DNA of 16,475 nt from Omnitrophica WOR_2 bacterium RIFCSPHIGHO2_02_FULL_52_10 (GCA_001805655.1 MHGR01000023.1:1-16475), one strand, 5' to 3'; counted from the stretch's first letter, positions 6,672 through 13,892 are shown. Numbers and translations: made by a program. Notes: a model not told the origin generated them from the letters alone.

Positions 6672-7925
6672 ATGGCAAATTCAAAAGAGCGTTTGGCGAG
6701 AAAGTTAAATACTGCTGATGCCGTTGTCATCGGCCTGGGGGCGATGATCGGCTCAGGAATTTTCGTTGCCATCAGCCCGGCTGTTGCCTCGGCAGGGAGC
6801 GGCATTCTGCTTGGATTGTTCATTGCCGCCATTATGGCATATTGCAATGCCACTTCCTCAGGACAGCTCGCGGCAGTATATCCTGAATCAGGCGGGACGT
6901 ATGTTTACGGCCGTGAGCGGCTTGGCAGATTGTGGGGATGGCTTGCCGGATGGGGTTTTGTCATCGGGAAGATTGCCAGCTGCGCCGCTGCCGCACTCAC
7001 TTTCGGGTATTACGTTTACGCGCCCGCTGCAAAATATTTCGCCCTACTCGCAGTTGCAGGATTGACGGTTGCCAATTACCGGGGCATTGAGAAAACTCTT
7101 GCCGTCACGAGAATTATTGTTTTTGTGGTATTGAGCGCTTTGTTTGTTGCTGTTTTTGCCTCGCTGGGAGGCGGGAACATTGACAGTTCCCGTCTTGTGC
7201 CGTTTTCAGGGACAGGCGGATTATGGGGCATTCTCCAGGCTGCCGGGATTCTGTTCTTCGCGTTCGCGGGCTATGCGCGCATTGCAACGCTTGGGGAAGA
7301 GATCAGGGAACCGCGAAAGGCAATCCCCAAAGCCATGATGGTTGCATTGCTTGTCACGCTCTTCATCTATTTTACAGTCATTGCGGGCGCGCTCCTTGCT
7401 GCCGGCCCTGAAGCTATTGCCCAATCACACACTCCTTTGGTAACTGCCGTGGAAGCAGGAAGCCTGGGCTGGATTTCTCCCGTCGTCCGGCTTGGCGCCA
7501 TCGTGGCGAGTGTCGGTGTCCTTTTGTCTCTCATGCTGGGAATCAGCAGGACACTCTTTTCGATGGCAGGGAACAAGGAGCTTCCTGTTTGGCTGGCAGG
7601 AGTTCACCCAAAGTTTAAGGTACCTCATCACGCGGAAGTGACGGTTGCTTTGGTTATCGGAATGGTTGTCATGCTATGGGACGTAAGAAGTGCTATAGGA
7701 TTCAGCGCCTTCACCATTCTCATTTACTATGCGATTACCAATGCATCGGCATGGACGCTTTCCAAAGAGCAGAGGCTCTGGCCGCGCTGGCTTTCCGTGC
7801 TCGGCATGGCAGGGTGCATATTACTGGCATTCAGCTTGCCAAGGTCATCAGTATTGGCTGGCGGCATTGTCATGGCTGCCGGATTTGTCATGTACGGTTT
7901 GAGTTCCGGGAGAATGAAGACATGA
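6672..7925 (+). CDS. APC-superfamily amino acid permease
   Basis: This 417-residue protein of about 12 membrane helices has the APC helix-1 signature GLGAMIGSGIFVA at about residues 21-33, the substrate-binding unwound segment. It also has PESGGTYVYGRERLG and, in helix 6, FFAFAGYARIATLGEEIREP, all typical of the family. It would import an amino acid or polyamine with protons or sodium; the substrate cannot be read. At 417 aa it is at the short end of the family. No Shine-Dalgarno is visible before ATG 6672, and the 48-nt gap from dmeF is AT-rich with a weak A/T inverted repeat. The stop TGA overlaps the ATG of the next frame, implying coupling. Confidence 0.85.
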   Translation: MANSKERLARKLNTADAVVIGLGAMIGSGIFVAISPAVASAGSGILLGLFIAAIMAYCNATSSGQLAAVYPESGGTYVYGRERLGRLWGWLAGWGFVIGKIASCAAAALTFGYYVYAPAAKYFALLAVAGLTVANYRGIEKTLAVTRIIVFVVLSALFVAVFASLGGGNIDSSRLVPFSGTGGLWGILQAAGILFFAFAGYARIATLGEEIREPRKAIPKAMMVALLVTLFIYFTVIAGALLAAGPEAIAQSHTPLVTAVEAGSLGWISPVVRLGAIVASVGVLLSLMLGISRTLFSMAGNKELPVWLAGVHPKFKVPHHAEVTVALVIGMVVMLWDVRSAIGFSAFTILIYYAITNASAWTLSKEQRLWPRWLSVLGMAGCILLAFSLPRSSVLAGGIVMAAGFVMYGLSSGRMKT

Positions 7926-8486
7926 AGGGCAGAGAGAGCGGCATGCCGGAGAAAAAGATATGGGGAGGACCCTTCAATCCTGAAAGAATTCTGGAAACAA
8001 TGAATCTGGACAGGCGGGTTGAGAATGTTGCAGAGTTCGGATGCGGTTATGGCACTTTTACCATTCCTGCGGCGAGAATCGCGAAAGGTATTGTGTACGC
8101 CATTGACATTGAATCTGAAATGGCCGATGCAACCGAGAAAGAAGCAAAGCAGCAGGGGGTACAGAACGTCAAAACGATACGGCGTGATTTCATGGTGGAA
8201 GGGATCGGACTTTTGAGAAGAAAGCGTCGATCATGCGATGATTTTTAATATCCTGCATATCGATAAACCTGAAATAATGTTGAAAGAGGCTTGGCGGATT
8301 CTGAAAAAGAAAGGGAAAGTCGGCATTATCCACTGGAACTATGATCCGTTGACACCCAGGGGGCCTTCGATGAACATAAGACCAACGCCCGGACAATGTA
8401 TTCAATGGGCAAAAGAAGTCGGATTCAGCCATCCGCAACAGTACGATTTAAAGCCATATCATTATGGAATTGTGAGGAAGGAATAG
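7922..8486 (+). pseudogene. Class I SAM-dependent methyltransferase, single frameshift
   Basis: The first frame starts at ATG 7922 (overlapping the permease stop; an alternative ATG is at 7943). It reads through motif I (AEFGCGYGTFTIPAA) and AIDIESEM, and stops at 8248. The second frame continues as ESVDHAMIFNILHI, then MLKEAWRILKKKGKVGIIHW, and ends at 8486. Ignoring the A at 8216 joins the two perfectly (GLLEESVDHAMIFN), giving a normal-length small methyltransferase of about 187 aa. So the gene has one inserted base or two lost bases, or there is a sequencing error. The substrate is unknown. It follows the permease directly and is followed 4 nt later by another frameshifted gene. Confidence 0.75.
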
Positions 8487-8490
8487 GAAG

Positions 8491-8786
8491 ATGAAAATAG
8501 GAGTAATTATCTCAAGTAACGACGCCGAAACATGCTGGAATGCGCTAAGGTATACAAATTTTTGTCTCGGGCAGAAAGACGAAGTGAAAGTGTTTTTCAT
8601 GGGAAAGGGTGTCGAATATCAAAAGTCAGCACTGATAAATACAACACCATTGAGCAGGCGGATAAATTCTTAAAATCATCCGGCAAAGTTTACGCCTGCG
8701 GCACTTGTATCAAATCCAGAGAGCAGGAAGGGTCGCAGATGTGCCCCATTTCGGGTTATCAAAGACGGAAAACTCAAAAGTTTTGA
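8491..8786 (+). pseudogene. DsrE-like sulfur-relay protein, frameshifted and truncated
   Basis: The first frame (8491-8624) reads MKIGVIISSNDAETCWNAL and then VKVFFMGKGVEYQK, as in DsrE/DsrF-like small proteins. The A-run at 8621-8624 is one base short. Adding one A lets the frame continue as VSTDKYNTIEQADKFL, then KVYACGTCIKSREQEG and MCPIS, including the conserved cysteine region ACGTC. After MCPIS (about 8750) the expected C-terminal helix is missing and unrelated sequence follows (GYQRRKTQKF, stop at 8786). Thus there is a homopolymer frameshift plus a 3' truncation. Proteins of this type take part in sulfur transfer; this copy is probably dead. Confidence 0.65.
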
Positions 8787-8808
8787 AATGTACAAGCCGT
8801 TTCAAAAC
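8780..8808 (+). repeat. Perfect 9-bp inverted repeat ahead of miaB
   Basis: GTTTTGAAA (8780-8788) and TTTCAAAAC (8800-8808) are perfect complements separated by 11 nt. The hairpin ends 7 nt before the AAGGAG box of miaB. It is A/T-rich and lacks a terminator U-run. It may be a regulatory leader structure or an operator-like dyad. Confidence 0.45.
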
Positions 8809-8831
8809 ATGTATGAAGGAGCATGGCTGCA

Positions 8832-10244
8832 ATGGCAAACCAAGATGCAACAACAGGTTCCATCACATCCGGTAAACGTCTCTACATTGAGACTTACGGC
8901 TGCCAGATGAATGAATACGATTCTGAACTGGTCAGAGCCATTCTCAAGAAGGAGAACTATACCTTTGTCCCCAGCGAGGATGAGGCAGACATTATCATGC
9001 TTAATACCTGCGCCATCCGGGAGCACGCGCACAGGAAGATCTTTGGAAGGATTCATCAAATCCATCATAGCCGGAAATTCGTTGCTGGTTGCTCGGGACT
9101 CGTTGCTCGTGCAACGAACAACGAACGCCCTTTAATAGGCATACTTGGCTGTATGGCTACCAATCTTCGCACGGAATTATTAGAGAATAAATCGCTTAAA
9201 ATTGACTTTATTGCTGGGCCTGATTCATACAAGAGATTACCGCAATTGATTTCTGAAGCCATGTCTAGCGAGCAACAAGCAACCAGCAACGAGCAACGAA
9301 AGCCATTTGATATTACATTAAGCGAATTCGAAACCTATTCCGACATTTTCCCCCAGCCCGAGGGCGGGGTGGGGGCGTTTGTTTCGGTGCAGAGGGGCTG
9401 CAACAATTTCTGCACGTTCTGTGTGGTGCCCTACACCCGGGGAAGGGAGCGCTCCAGAGCAGTGGACAATGTAGTCGAAGAATGTCAGCGGTTAGCGGAC
9501 AGCGGATTCCAGCAAATAACATTGCTTGGACAAAACGTCAATTCCTACCGCCATGAAAATAATGATTTCGCGGATCTCATCGAAGCGGTGAGCCAAGTCA
9601 AAGGCATCCGGCGCATCCGCTTCACCTCCCCGCACCCCAAGGATTTCCCGGACAAACTGCTGGATATCATCACCAACAATCCCAAGGCCTGCAAGCACAT
9701 CCCCCTGCCGCTGCAATCGGGCAATGACCGCGTCCTGGAGCTGATGAACCGCACCTACACGCGCCGGGAATTCCTGGCGCTGGTGGACAAAATCCGCGCC
9801 AAATGCCCCAAAATGGCGCTGTCGACCGACATCATTGTCGGCTTCTCTTCCGAAACCGACGCGGAATTCGAAGATACCTATAAAGCGATGGAACAGGTCG
9901 AATTCGATTCGGCGTTCATCTTCAAATATTCCGAACGCAAGCACACCATCGCCCAGCGCAGCCTTAAAGACGATGTGCCGGACGCCATCAAGACCGAGCG
10001 CATCGTGGCCTTAAACGAGCTGCAAAAAGACATTTGTCTCACAAAAAATTCCGCCCACATCGGCGAAACCCACGCAATCCTGATTGAAAACACCAAGGCC
10101 GGGAAAACCGGCGACCGCTGTGTGGGCCGCACGGACGGCCACACGCTTGTCACCCTCGCGCAGGGGACATATAATGTAGGTGATTGGGTATCAGCTAAAA
10201 TAACCGCGGCGAGCCCTAATGGATTGAAGGGAAAGGCTGTTTGA
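8832..10244 (+). CDS. miaB: tRNA-2-methylthio-N6-dimethylallyladenosine synthase, with two repeat-derived insertions
   Basis: MiaB is a radical-SAM methylthiotransferase that adds a methylthio group to i6A37 of tRNAs. Counting from ATG 8832, the auxiliary cluster cysteines are C24 (YGCQMNE), C60 (NTCAIRE) and C107 (LGCMA). The radical-SAM cysteines are C190, C194 and C197 (GCNNFCTFC). A TRAM-like C-terminus ends near VGDWVSAKITAA. ATG 8832 is preferred over ATG 8823 because AAGGAG (8816-8821) lies 10 nt before it but only 1 nt before the earlier codon. Two stretches not expected in the family are encoded by dispersed repeats: about residues 83-99 (FVAGCSGLVARATNNER) and about 146-156 (SSEQQATSNEQ). 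Both are in frame and fall in variable segments, so the enzyme may still work. The 5' third is more AT-rich than the remainder. Confidence 0.93.
   Translation: MANQDATTGSITSGKRLYIETYGCQMNEYDSELVRAILKKENYTFVPSEDEADIIMLNTCAIREHAHRKIFGRIHQIHHSRKFVAGCSGLVARATNNERPLIGILGCMATNLRTELLENKSLKIDFIAGPDSYKRLPQLISEAMSSEQQATSNEQRKPFDITLSEFETYSDIFPQPEGGVGAFVSVQRGCNNFCTFCVVPYTRGRERSRAVDNVVEECQRLADSGFQQITLLGQNVNSYRHENNDFADLIEAVSQVKGIRRIRFTSPHPKDFPDKLLDIITNNPKACKHIPLPLQSGNDRVLELMNRTYTRREFLALVDKIRAKCPKMALSTDIIVGFSSETDAEFEDTYKAMEQVEFDSAFIFKYSERKHTIAQRSLKDDVPDAIKTERIVALNELQKDICLTKNSAHIGETHAILIENTKAGKTGDRCVGRTDGHTLVTLAQGTYNVGDWVSAKITAASPNGLKGKAV
9079..9126 (+). repeat. Dispersed repeat inside miaB, copy 1 (imperfect palindrome)
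   Basis: It carries CGTTGCT at 9080 and 9101 and then the opposite orientation, GCAACGAACAACGAAC, at 9111-9126. The two halves can fold into an imperfect hairpin (about 14 of 17 positions paired). It is read in frame as part of MiaB and adds one extra cysteine. The same words recur near 9.27, 10.26, 10.70, 15.91 and 16.02 kb. Confidence 0.75.
9267..9299 (+). repeat. Dispersed repeat inside miaB, copy 2
   Basis: Tandem units of AGCAAC(G/C/A), oriented opposite to the first half of copy 1. It is translated as SSEQQATSNEQ, almost the peptide that ends the four-helix-bundle protein downstream (NEQRATSNE), so both copies are read in the same frame. It sits in the variable linker before the radical-SAM domain. 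Confidence 0.75.
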
Positions 10245-10256
10245 TCATCGTTGATC

Positions 10257-10279
10257 GTTACTCGTTGCTCGTTGCTCGT
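10257..10279 (+). repeat. Left 23-bp inverted repeat flanking the four-helix-bundle gene
   Basis: Repeated (A/G)CTCGTTG-type units begin 13 nt after the miaB stop. This segment matches the reverse complement of 10702-10724 at 21 of 23 positions by my alignment. Confidence 0.75.
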
Positions 10280-10311
10280 AAAATTAAAATTCCAATGATT
10301 AGAAAGATGCT

Positions 10312-10337
10312 CCCCCGTCTTTCAAAAATGAGGGGGG
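10312..10337 (+). repeat. C-run/G-run hairpin covering the ribosome binding site
   Basis: CCCCC at 10312-10316 can pair with the G-run at 10332-10337, the only purine-rich segment before ATG 10343. It could mask translation initiation. The stem is short (5 bp) and the loop about 15 nt, so it may be incidental. Confidence 0.25.
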
Positions 10338-10342
10338 TATCT

Positions 10343-10723
10343 ATGAAAATCAAGAGTTTCAGGGAACTTGAAGTATGGAAATTAGGGAAAACAATTGTTG
10401 CTGACATCTATAAGACAACGAAAACTTTTCCGGATGATGAGCGATTCGGGTTAACGACTCAAATGAGAAGGTGCTCCGTTTCCATACCCTCAAATATCGC
10501 CGAAGGGTTTAACAGGTTTAATAATAATGAATACCGCCGGTTTCTGTATATTTCATTAGGTTCATGCGCTGAACTAGAAACACAAGTCGAAATCGGAAAT
10601 GACCTGGGATATATTGGACAAAGTGAGAGAGATGCACTGGTTGAAAAATTAGACCATGAATCGCGGATGATCATGAATTTAATCAAAAAAGTGAACGAAC
10701 AACGAGCAACCAGCAACGAATAA
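10343..10723 (+). CDS. Four-helix-bundle protein (23S rRNA intervening-sequence / S23 type)
   Basis: The 126-residue protein has the hallmark motifs of the family often called S23 ribosomal or four-helix-bundle protein: FRELEVWKLG at the N-terminus, FPDDERFGLTTQMRRCSVSIPSNIAEGF in two blocks, and RFLYISLGSCAELETQ. Relatives are found in 23S rRNA intervening sequences and resemble the Avd accessory protein of diversity-generating retroelements; they bind nucleic acid. ATG 10343 is chosen because MKIKSFREL is the usual family start. The frame is open further upstream to 10241 but that part is repeat-derived. The last residues (NEQRATSNE) are encoded by the right inverted repeat. The gene therefore lies inside a 468-bp repeat-bounded unit inserted between miaB and pncB. 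Confidence 0.85.
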   Translation: MKIKSFRELEVWKLGKTIVADIYKTTKTFPDDERFGLTTQMRRCSVSIPSNIAEGFNRFNNNEYRRFLYISLGSCAELETQVEIGNDLGYIGQSERDALVEKLDHESRMIMNLIKKVNEQRATSNE

Positions 10724-10724
10724 C
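10702..10724 (-). repeat. Right 23-bp inverted repeat flanking the four-helix-bundle gene
   Basis: The reverse complement of the left copy with two mismatches. It encodes the last residues (ATSNE) and the stop codon of the four-helix-bundle protein and ends 10 nt before pncB, so it occupies the position where the pncB promoter and ribosome binding site would be expected. Confidence 0.75.
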
Positions 10725-10734
10725 CATAACTGTT

Positions 10735-12207
10735 ATGCCTAATCCATCATCCCTTGCCCTCCTCACCGACCTCTACCAACTCACGATGGCCTATACCTAC
10801 TGGAAGTCCGGCACGCACAACAAGCAGGCGGTCTTTCATTTGTATTTCCGCGAGAACCCGTTCAAGGGCGGTTTCACCATTGCCTGCGGCCTGCAGACGG
10901 CCGTGAATTTTTTGTCGCGGTTCAAATTCGATGACGACGACCTGCGCTACCTGGCCACATTAAGAGAAGGGGAGGACCGGCCGCTTTTTGACGACGCCTT
11001 CCTCAAGTTCCTGGGCCGCATGAAATTCGAGTGCGACGTCGCGGCCGTGGAAGAGGGCACGGTGGTCTTTCCCAACGAGCCGCTTGTGCGCGTCACCGGG
11101 CCTATTCTGCAGGGCCAATTGCTGGAAACGCCGCTTTTAAACATCATCAATTTCCAGTCGCTGATTGCCACCAAGGCCGCGCGCGTGTGTTTCGCCGCCA
11201 AGGGCGATCCGGTGCTGGAATTCGGGCTGCGCCGCGCGCAGGGGTATGACGGCGCGGTCGTGGCGGCGCGCGCGGCGTATATCGGCGGCTGCGCGGCCAC
11301 GTCCAACGTCCTGGCCGGCAAGCTGTACGGCATACCCGTCAAGGGCACTCACGCCCACAGCTGGATCATGTCCTTCCCCACGGAGCTGGAGGCCTTTGAG
11401 GAATACGCCAAGGCCATGCCGCACAACTGCCATTTCCTCGTGGACACCTATGACACGTTAAACGGCGTGCGCAACGCCATCACGGTCGGCAAAAAGCTCA
11501 AGGCGCAGGGCAAAAAGCTTCTGGGCGTGCGCATCGATTCCGGCGACCTGGCGTATTTAAGCCAGCAGGCGCGCCGGATGCTGGACGAGGCGGGGTTCAA
11601 CGACACCCGCATCGTGGCCACCAACGACCTGGATGAAACCATCATCGAAAGCCTCAAGGACCAGGACGCCAAAATTTCGGTGTGGGGTGTCGGGACCAAG
11701 CTCGCCACCTGTTACGACCAGCCGGCGCTGGGCGGCATTTACAAGCTCTCGGCGATCAAGACGGCGGGCGGCCAGTGGGAGGACAAGATTAAGCTGTCGG
11801 AGAACCAGAGCAAGACCTCCCATCCGGGCATCCTGCAGGTGCGCCGCTTCTCCAAGGACCGCAAAAATGTCGCCGACGCGGTCTTTGACGTGCGCCTGGA
11901 AGGCACCTCAGAGTTCACGATCATCGACCCGGCGGACATGACACGCAAAAAGATAATCCCGCCCGGCCTGGAGCATGAGGACCTCCTGGTGCCGGTCTTC
12001 GCCAATGGCCAATGCGTGTATAAAAGCCCGGACATCGGCCAGATGCGCGCCCACACCCTTGAATCCTTAAGCCGCTTCGACCAGAGCCTCAAGCGCTTCA
12101 TCAACCCGCACGCGTATCCCGTAGGTTTCGAGCGCTCCCTGTACGAGCATAAAATCGACTTAATCCTGCAGGCCAGAAACCAAAATGACCGCGCTCATCA
12201 TCGTTGA
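10735..12207 (+). CDS. pncB: Nicotinate phosphoribosyltransferase
   Basis: This 490-residue enzyme converts nicotinate and PRPP, with ATP hydrolysis, to nicotinate mononucleotide in the NAD salvage (Preiss-Handler) pathway. Visible family features are LTDLYQLTMAYTYWKSG at the N-terminus, FGLRRAQGYDGA (about 163-174), KGTHAHSWIMSFP (about 203-215, with the histidine expected to be phosphorylated at about 206-208), GVRIDSGDLAYLS and VGTKLATCYDQPALGGIYKL. Length and motifs fit the longer bacterial form. ATG 10735 gives the usual N-terminus but has no Shine-Dalgarno, perhaps because the repeat element abuts it. It overlaps pncA by 23 bp in a salvage operon and is GC-rich like the rest of this block. 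Confidence 0.95.
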   Translation: MPNPSSLALLTDLYQLTMAYTYWKSGTHNKQAVFHLYFRENPFKGGFTIACGLQTAVNFLSRFKFDDDDLRYLATLREGEDRPLFDDAFLKFLGRMKFECDVAAVEEGTVVFPNEPLVRVTGPILQGQLLETPLLNIINFQSLIATKAARVCFAAKGDPVLEFGLRRAQGYDGAVVAARAAYIGGCAATSNVLAGKLYGIPVKGTHAHSWIMSFPTELEAFEEYAKAMPHNCHFLVDTYDTLNGVRNAITVGKKLKAQGKKLLGVRIDSGDLAYLSQQARRMLDEAGFNDTRIVATNDLDETIIESLKDQDAKISVWGVGTKLATCYDQPALGGIYKLSAIKTAGGQWEDKIKLSENQSKTSHPGILQVRRFSKDRKNVADAVFDVRLEGTSEFTIIDPADMTRKKIIPPGLEHEDLLVPVFANGQCVYKSPDIGQMRAHTLESLSRFDQSLKRFINPHAYPVGFERSLYEHKIDLILQARNQNDRAHHR

Positions 12208-12739
12208 TGTCCAGAATGATTTTTGCCCCGGCGGCGCTTTGGCCGTCCCCGAAGGCGACGCCGTGGTGCCGGTGATTAACCGGATCGCCGCACTTTTCGA
12301 TGTCGTGGTCGCCTCCCGGGACTGGCACCCCAAGGACACGGCGCACTTTAAAAAATGGCCCGTACACTGTGTACGCGAAACCAAGGGCGCGGCCTTTCAC
12401 CCCAGCCTGGATGACGGCAAAATCCAGAAGATTTTTTATAAAGGTACCGGCAGCAAAGACGACGGCTATTCCGCGTTCGAGGCCACCAACTCCGACCTGG
12501 CCGAATATTTAAGGAAAAAAAGCGTGACCGACGTGTACGTGGCCGGCCTGGCCACCGATTATTGCGTCAAGGCCACGGCCCTGGACGCGCGCGGCCACGG
12601 CTTCAACACCTTTGTGATTGAGGACGCCTGCCGCGCGGTGGACGGAAAGAAGGCCGCCGCCCTGGCCGCCACGGAAATGACCAAACAGGGCATCAGCACC
12701 ATGACCTCCCAGAAAATTCTCCGCTCAACAAACCCTTGA
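12185..12739 (+). CDS. pncA: Nicotinamidase
   Basis: This 184-residue isochorismatase-fold hydrolase turns nicotinamide into nicotinate and ammonia, feeding the upstream pncB. The catalytic triad is readable as D8 (LIIVDVQNDFCPGG), K86 (FYKGTG) and C127 (GLATDYCVKATALDA). Metal ligands are D46 and H48 (SRDWHP), with H61 (WPVHC) as the likely third. KDDGYSAFE is also typical. The start at 12185 lies inside the 3' end of pncB, so the two are translationally coupled. Pyrazinamidase activity usually accompanies this fold. A 110-bp gap with a palindrome and a possible promoter follows. Confidence 0.95.
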   Translation: MTALIIVDVQNDFCPGGALAVPEGDAVVPVINRIAALFDVVVASRDWHPKDTAHFKKWPVHCVRETKGAAFHPSLDDGKIQKIFYKGTGSKDDGYSAFEATNSDLAEYLRKKSVTDVYVAGLATDYCVKATALDARGHGFNTFVIEDACRAVDGKKAAALAATEMTKQGISTMTSQKILRSTNP

Positions 12740-12764
12740 ATATCGTATTATTTTAGTATATAGT
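12736..12764 (+). promoter_or_regulatory. Possible promoter upstream of nadA
   Basis: TTGAAT (12736-12741), a 17-bp spacer and TATAGT (12759-12764), starting within the last codon and stop of pncA. It would give a leader of about 80 nt containing the palindrome. The region is AT-rich, so a chance match is possible. Confidence 0.35.
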
Positions 12765-12795
12765 TATTGCCAATATCCACATTTAATGTAATGAC

Positions 12796-12824
12796 GTAGG
12801 GGCGACCCATCGGGTCGCCCCTGC
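12796..12824 (+). repeat. Palindromic intergenic repeat, GTAGGG family, copy 1
   Basis: AGGGGCGACCC (12798-12808) and GGGTCGCCCCT (12812-12822) form a perfect 11-bp stem with a 3-nt loop. An outer GT/GC pair extends it to 13 bp with one wobble. No U-run follows, so it is not a clear intrinsic terminator. It lies in the pncA-nadA gap and resembles the palindrome at 15660. Confidence 0.75.
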
Positions 12825-12849
12825 TCAATAATACGACACAAGGACAAAC

Positions 12850-13881
12850 ATGCTCGTTGCCGATCACATCACAGCGCAGGAATTATATGAGCGCCTGAAA
12901 AACATCAAGGTGGGGGGGAGCGTGTGCCATTATTCGCTGAAGAAATGCGAAGAACTGGTGCCGCTGATCAATGAAATCAATGAGCTCAAACGCGAAAAAA
13001 ACGCGGTCATCCTTGTGCATTCCTACGTGTCCCCCGAGATCATCTACGGGGTCGGCGATTACGTGGGCGACTCTTACGCCCTGAGCAAAAACGCCCTGGA
13101 AACCGACGCGGGCACGATCGTGTTCGCGGCGGTGCGCTTCATGGGCGAAACGGCCAAGATCCTCAATCCCGAAAAGGAAGTCCTGATCCCCGCGAGCCTG
13201 GACGGCTGCACCCTGGCCGATTCCATCAACGCCAAGCAGGTGCGCACGCTGCGCAAGGCCTACCCGGAATTCACGTTTGTCTGCTACATCAACACGACCG
13301 CGGAAGTCAAGGCCGAATGCGATGTGTGCGTGACCTCCGCCAACGTCTATGACATCGTCGAGAACATCCCGAACGACAAAATCTATTTTCTGCCCGATCA
13401 GCTGATGGGGCGCAATTTGGTCAAGGAGATGATCCGCCGCAAGGCCGACAAGCACGTCCGTTATTACAACGGGACCTGCTACGTGCACGAGGAATACGAT
13501 CCGGACCAGATCTTCAAAATCCGCCTCGAATACCCGGATGTCAAGGTCGTCAGCCACCCGGAATGCAAGCCGGAAATCTGCGACCAGTCTGACTTTGTCG
13601 GCAGCACCTCGCAAATGCTCGATTATATGCTCACCACGACCGCCAAAGAATTTTTGATGCTGACCGAATGCGGCCTGTCCGCCCGGCTGCAGCAAGAATT
13701 CCCGGACAAGCGGCTGGTGGGCTCCTGCACCCTGTGCCGCTACATGAAGTCGAACACGCTGGAAAACATCCTGCGCGTCCTCAAGAACCCCATGCCGATC
13801 GATTATGTGCATATCGGTGAAGAAACGCGCCAAAAGGCCCAGAAGTGCATTGAGGCCATGTTCCACTACACCAATTCGTAA
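12850..13881 (+). CDS. nadA: Quinolinate synthase
   Basis: This 343-residue [4Fe-4S] enzyme condenses iminoaspartate with dihydroxyacetone phosphate to quinolinate in de novo NAD synthesis. The three expected cluster cysteines are visible: C120 ([10 protein letters not shown]), C239 (SHPECKPE) and the C-terminal C293/C296 ([15 protein letters not shown]). Other typical blocks are [33 protein letters not shown] and [10 protein letters not shown]. An AAGGA box lies 6 nt before the ATG. The companion genes nadB and nadC are not in the window. It sits between salvage genes and methionine genes, and metX begins only 11 nt after its stop. Confidence 0.95.
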   Translation: MLVADHITAQELYERLKNIKVGGSVCHYSLKKCEELVPLINEINELKREKNAVILVHSYVSPEIIYGVGDYVGDSYALSKNALETDAGTIVFAAVRFMGETAKILNPEKEVLIPASLDGCTLADSINAKQVRTLRKAYPEFTFVCYINTTAEVKAECDVCVTSANVYDIVENIPNDKIYFLPDQLMGRNLVKEMIRRKADKHVRYYNGTCYVHEEYDPDQIFKIRLEYPDVKVVSHPECKPEICDQSDFVGSTSQMLDYMLTTTAKEFLMLTECGLSARLQQEFPDKRLVGSCTLCRYMKSNTLENILRVLKNPMPIDYVHIGEETRQKAQKCIEAMFHYTNS

Positions 13882-13892
13882 AACCTCTTGAA

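Larger units (their letters stand above)
10257..10724 (+). mobile_element. Putative repeat-bounded element carrying the four-helix-bundle gene
   Basis: A 468-bp unit is delimited by 23-bp inverted repeats (21 of 23 matching) and contains only the four-helix-bundle gene. It lies between miaB and pncB, 12 nt after one and 10 nt before the other. No transposase and no clear target-site duplication are visible, so mobility is inferred from the ends, the dispersed relatives of the repeat and the accessory nature of the cargo. Confidence 0.45.

Noticed and set aside
9492..9944. 150-residue minus-strand frame inside miaB
   Set aside because: Antisense of the conserved radical-SAM region of MiaB; no start signal.
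9079..10724. CRISPR-like array suggested by the repeated AGCAACG/CGTTGCT words
   Set aside because: Units are 7-9 nt, degenerate, in both orientations, partly inside genes, with no regular spacers and no cas genes.
12796..12824. Intrinsic terminator of pncBA
   Set aside because: The stem is strong, but no run of T follows; the sequence continues GCTCAATAATACG. It is better treated as a palindromic repeat.
12883..13866. 327-residue minus-strand frame opposite nadA
   Set aside because: Antisense shadow of nadA created by GC-rich third positions; no ribosome binding site and no family motif.
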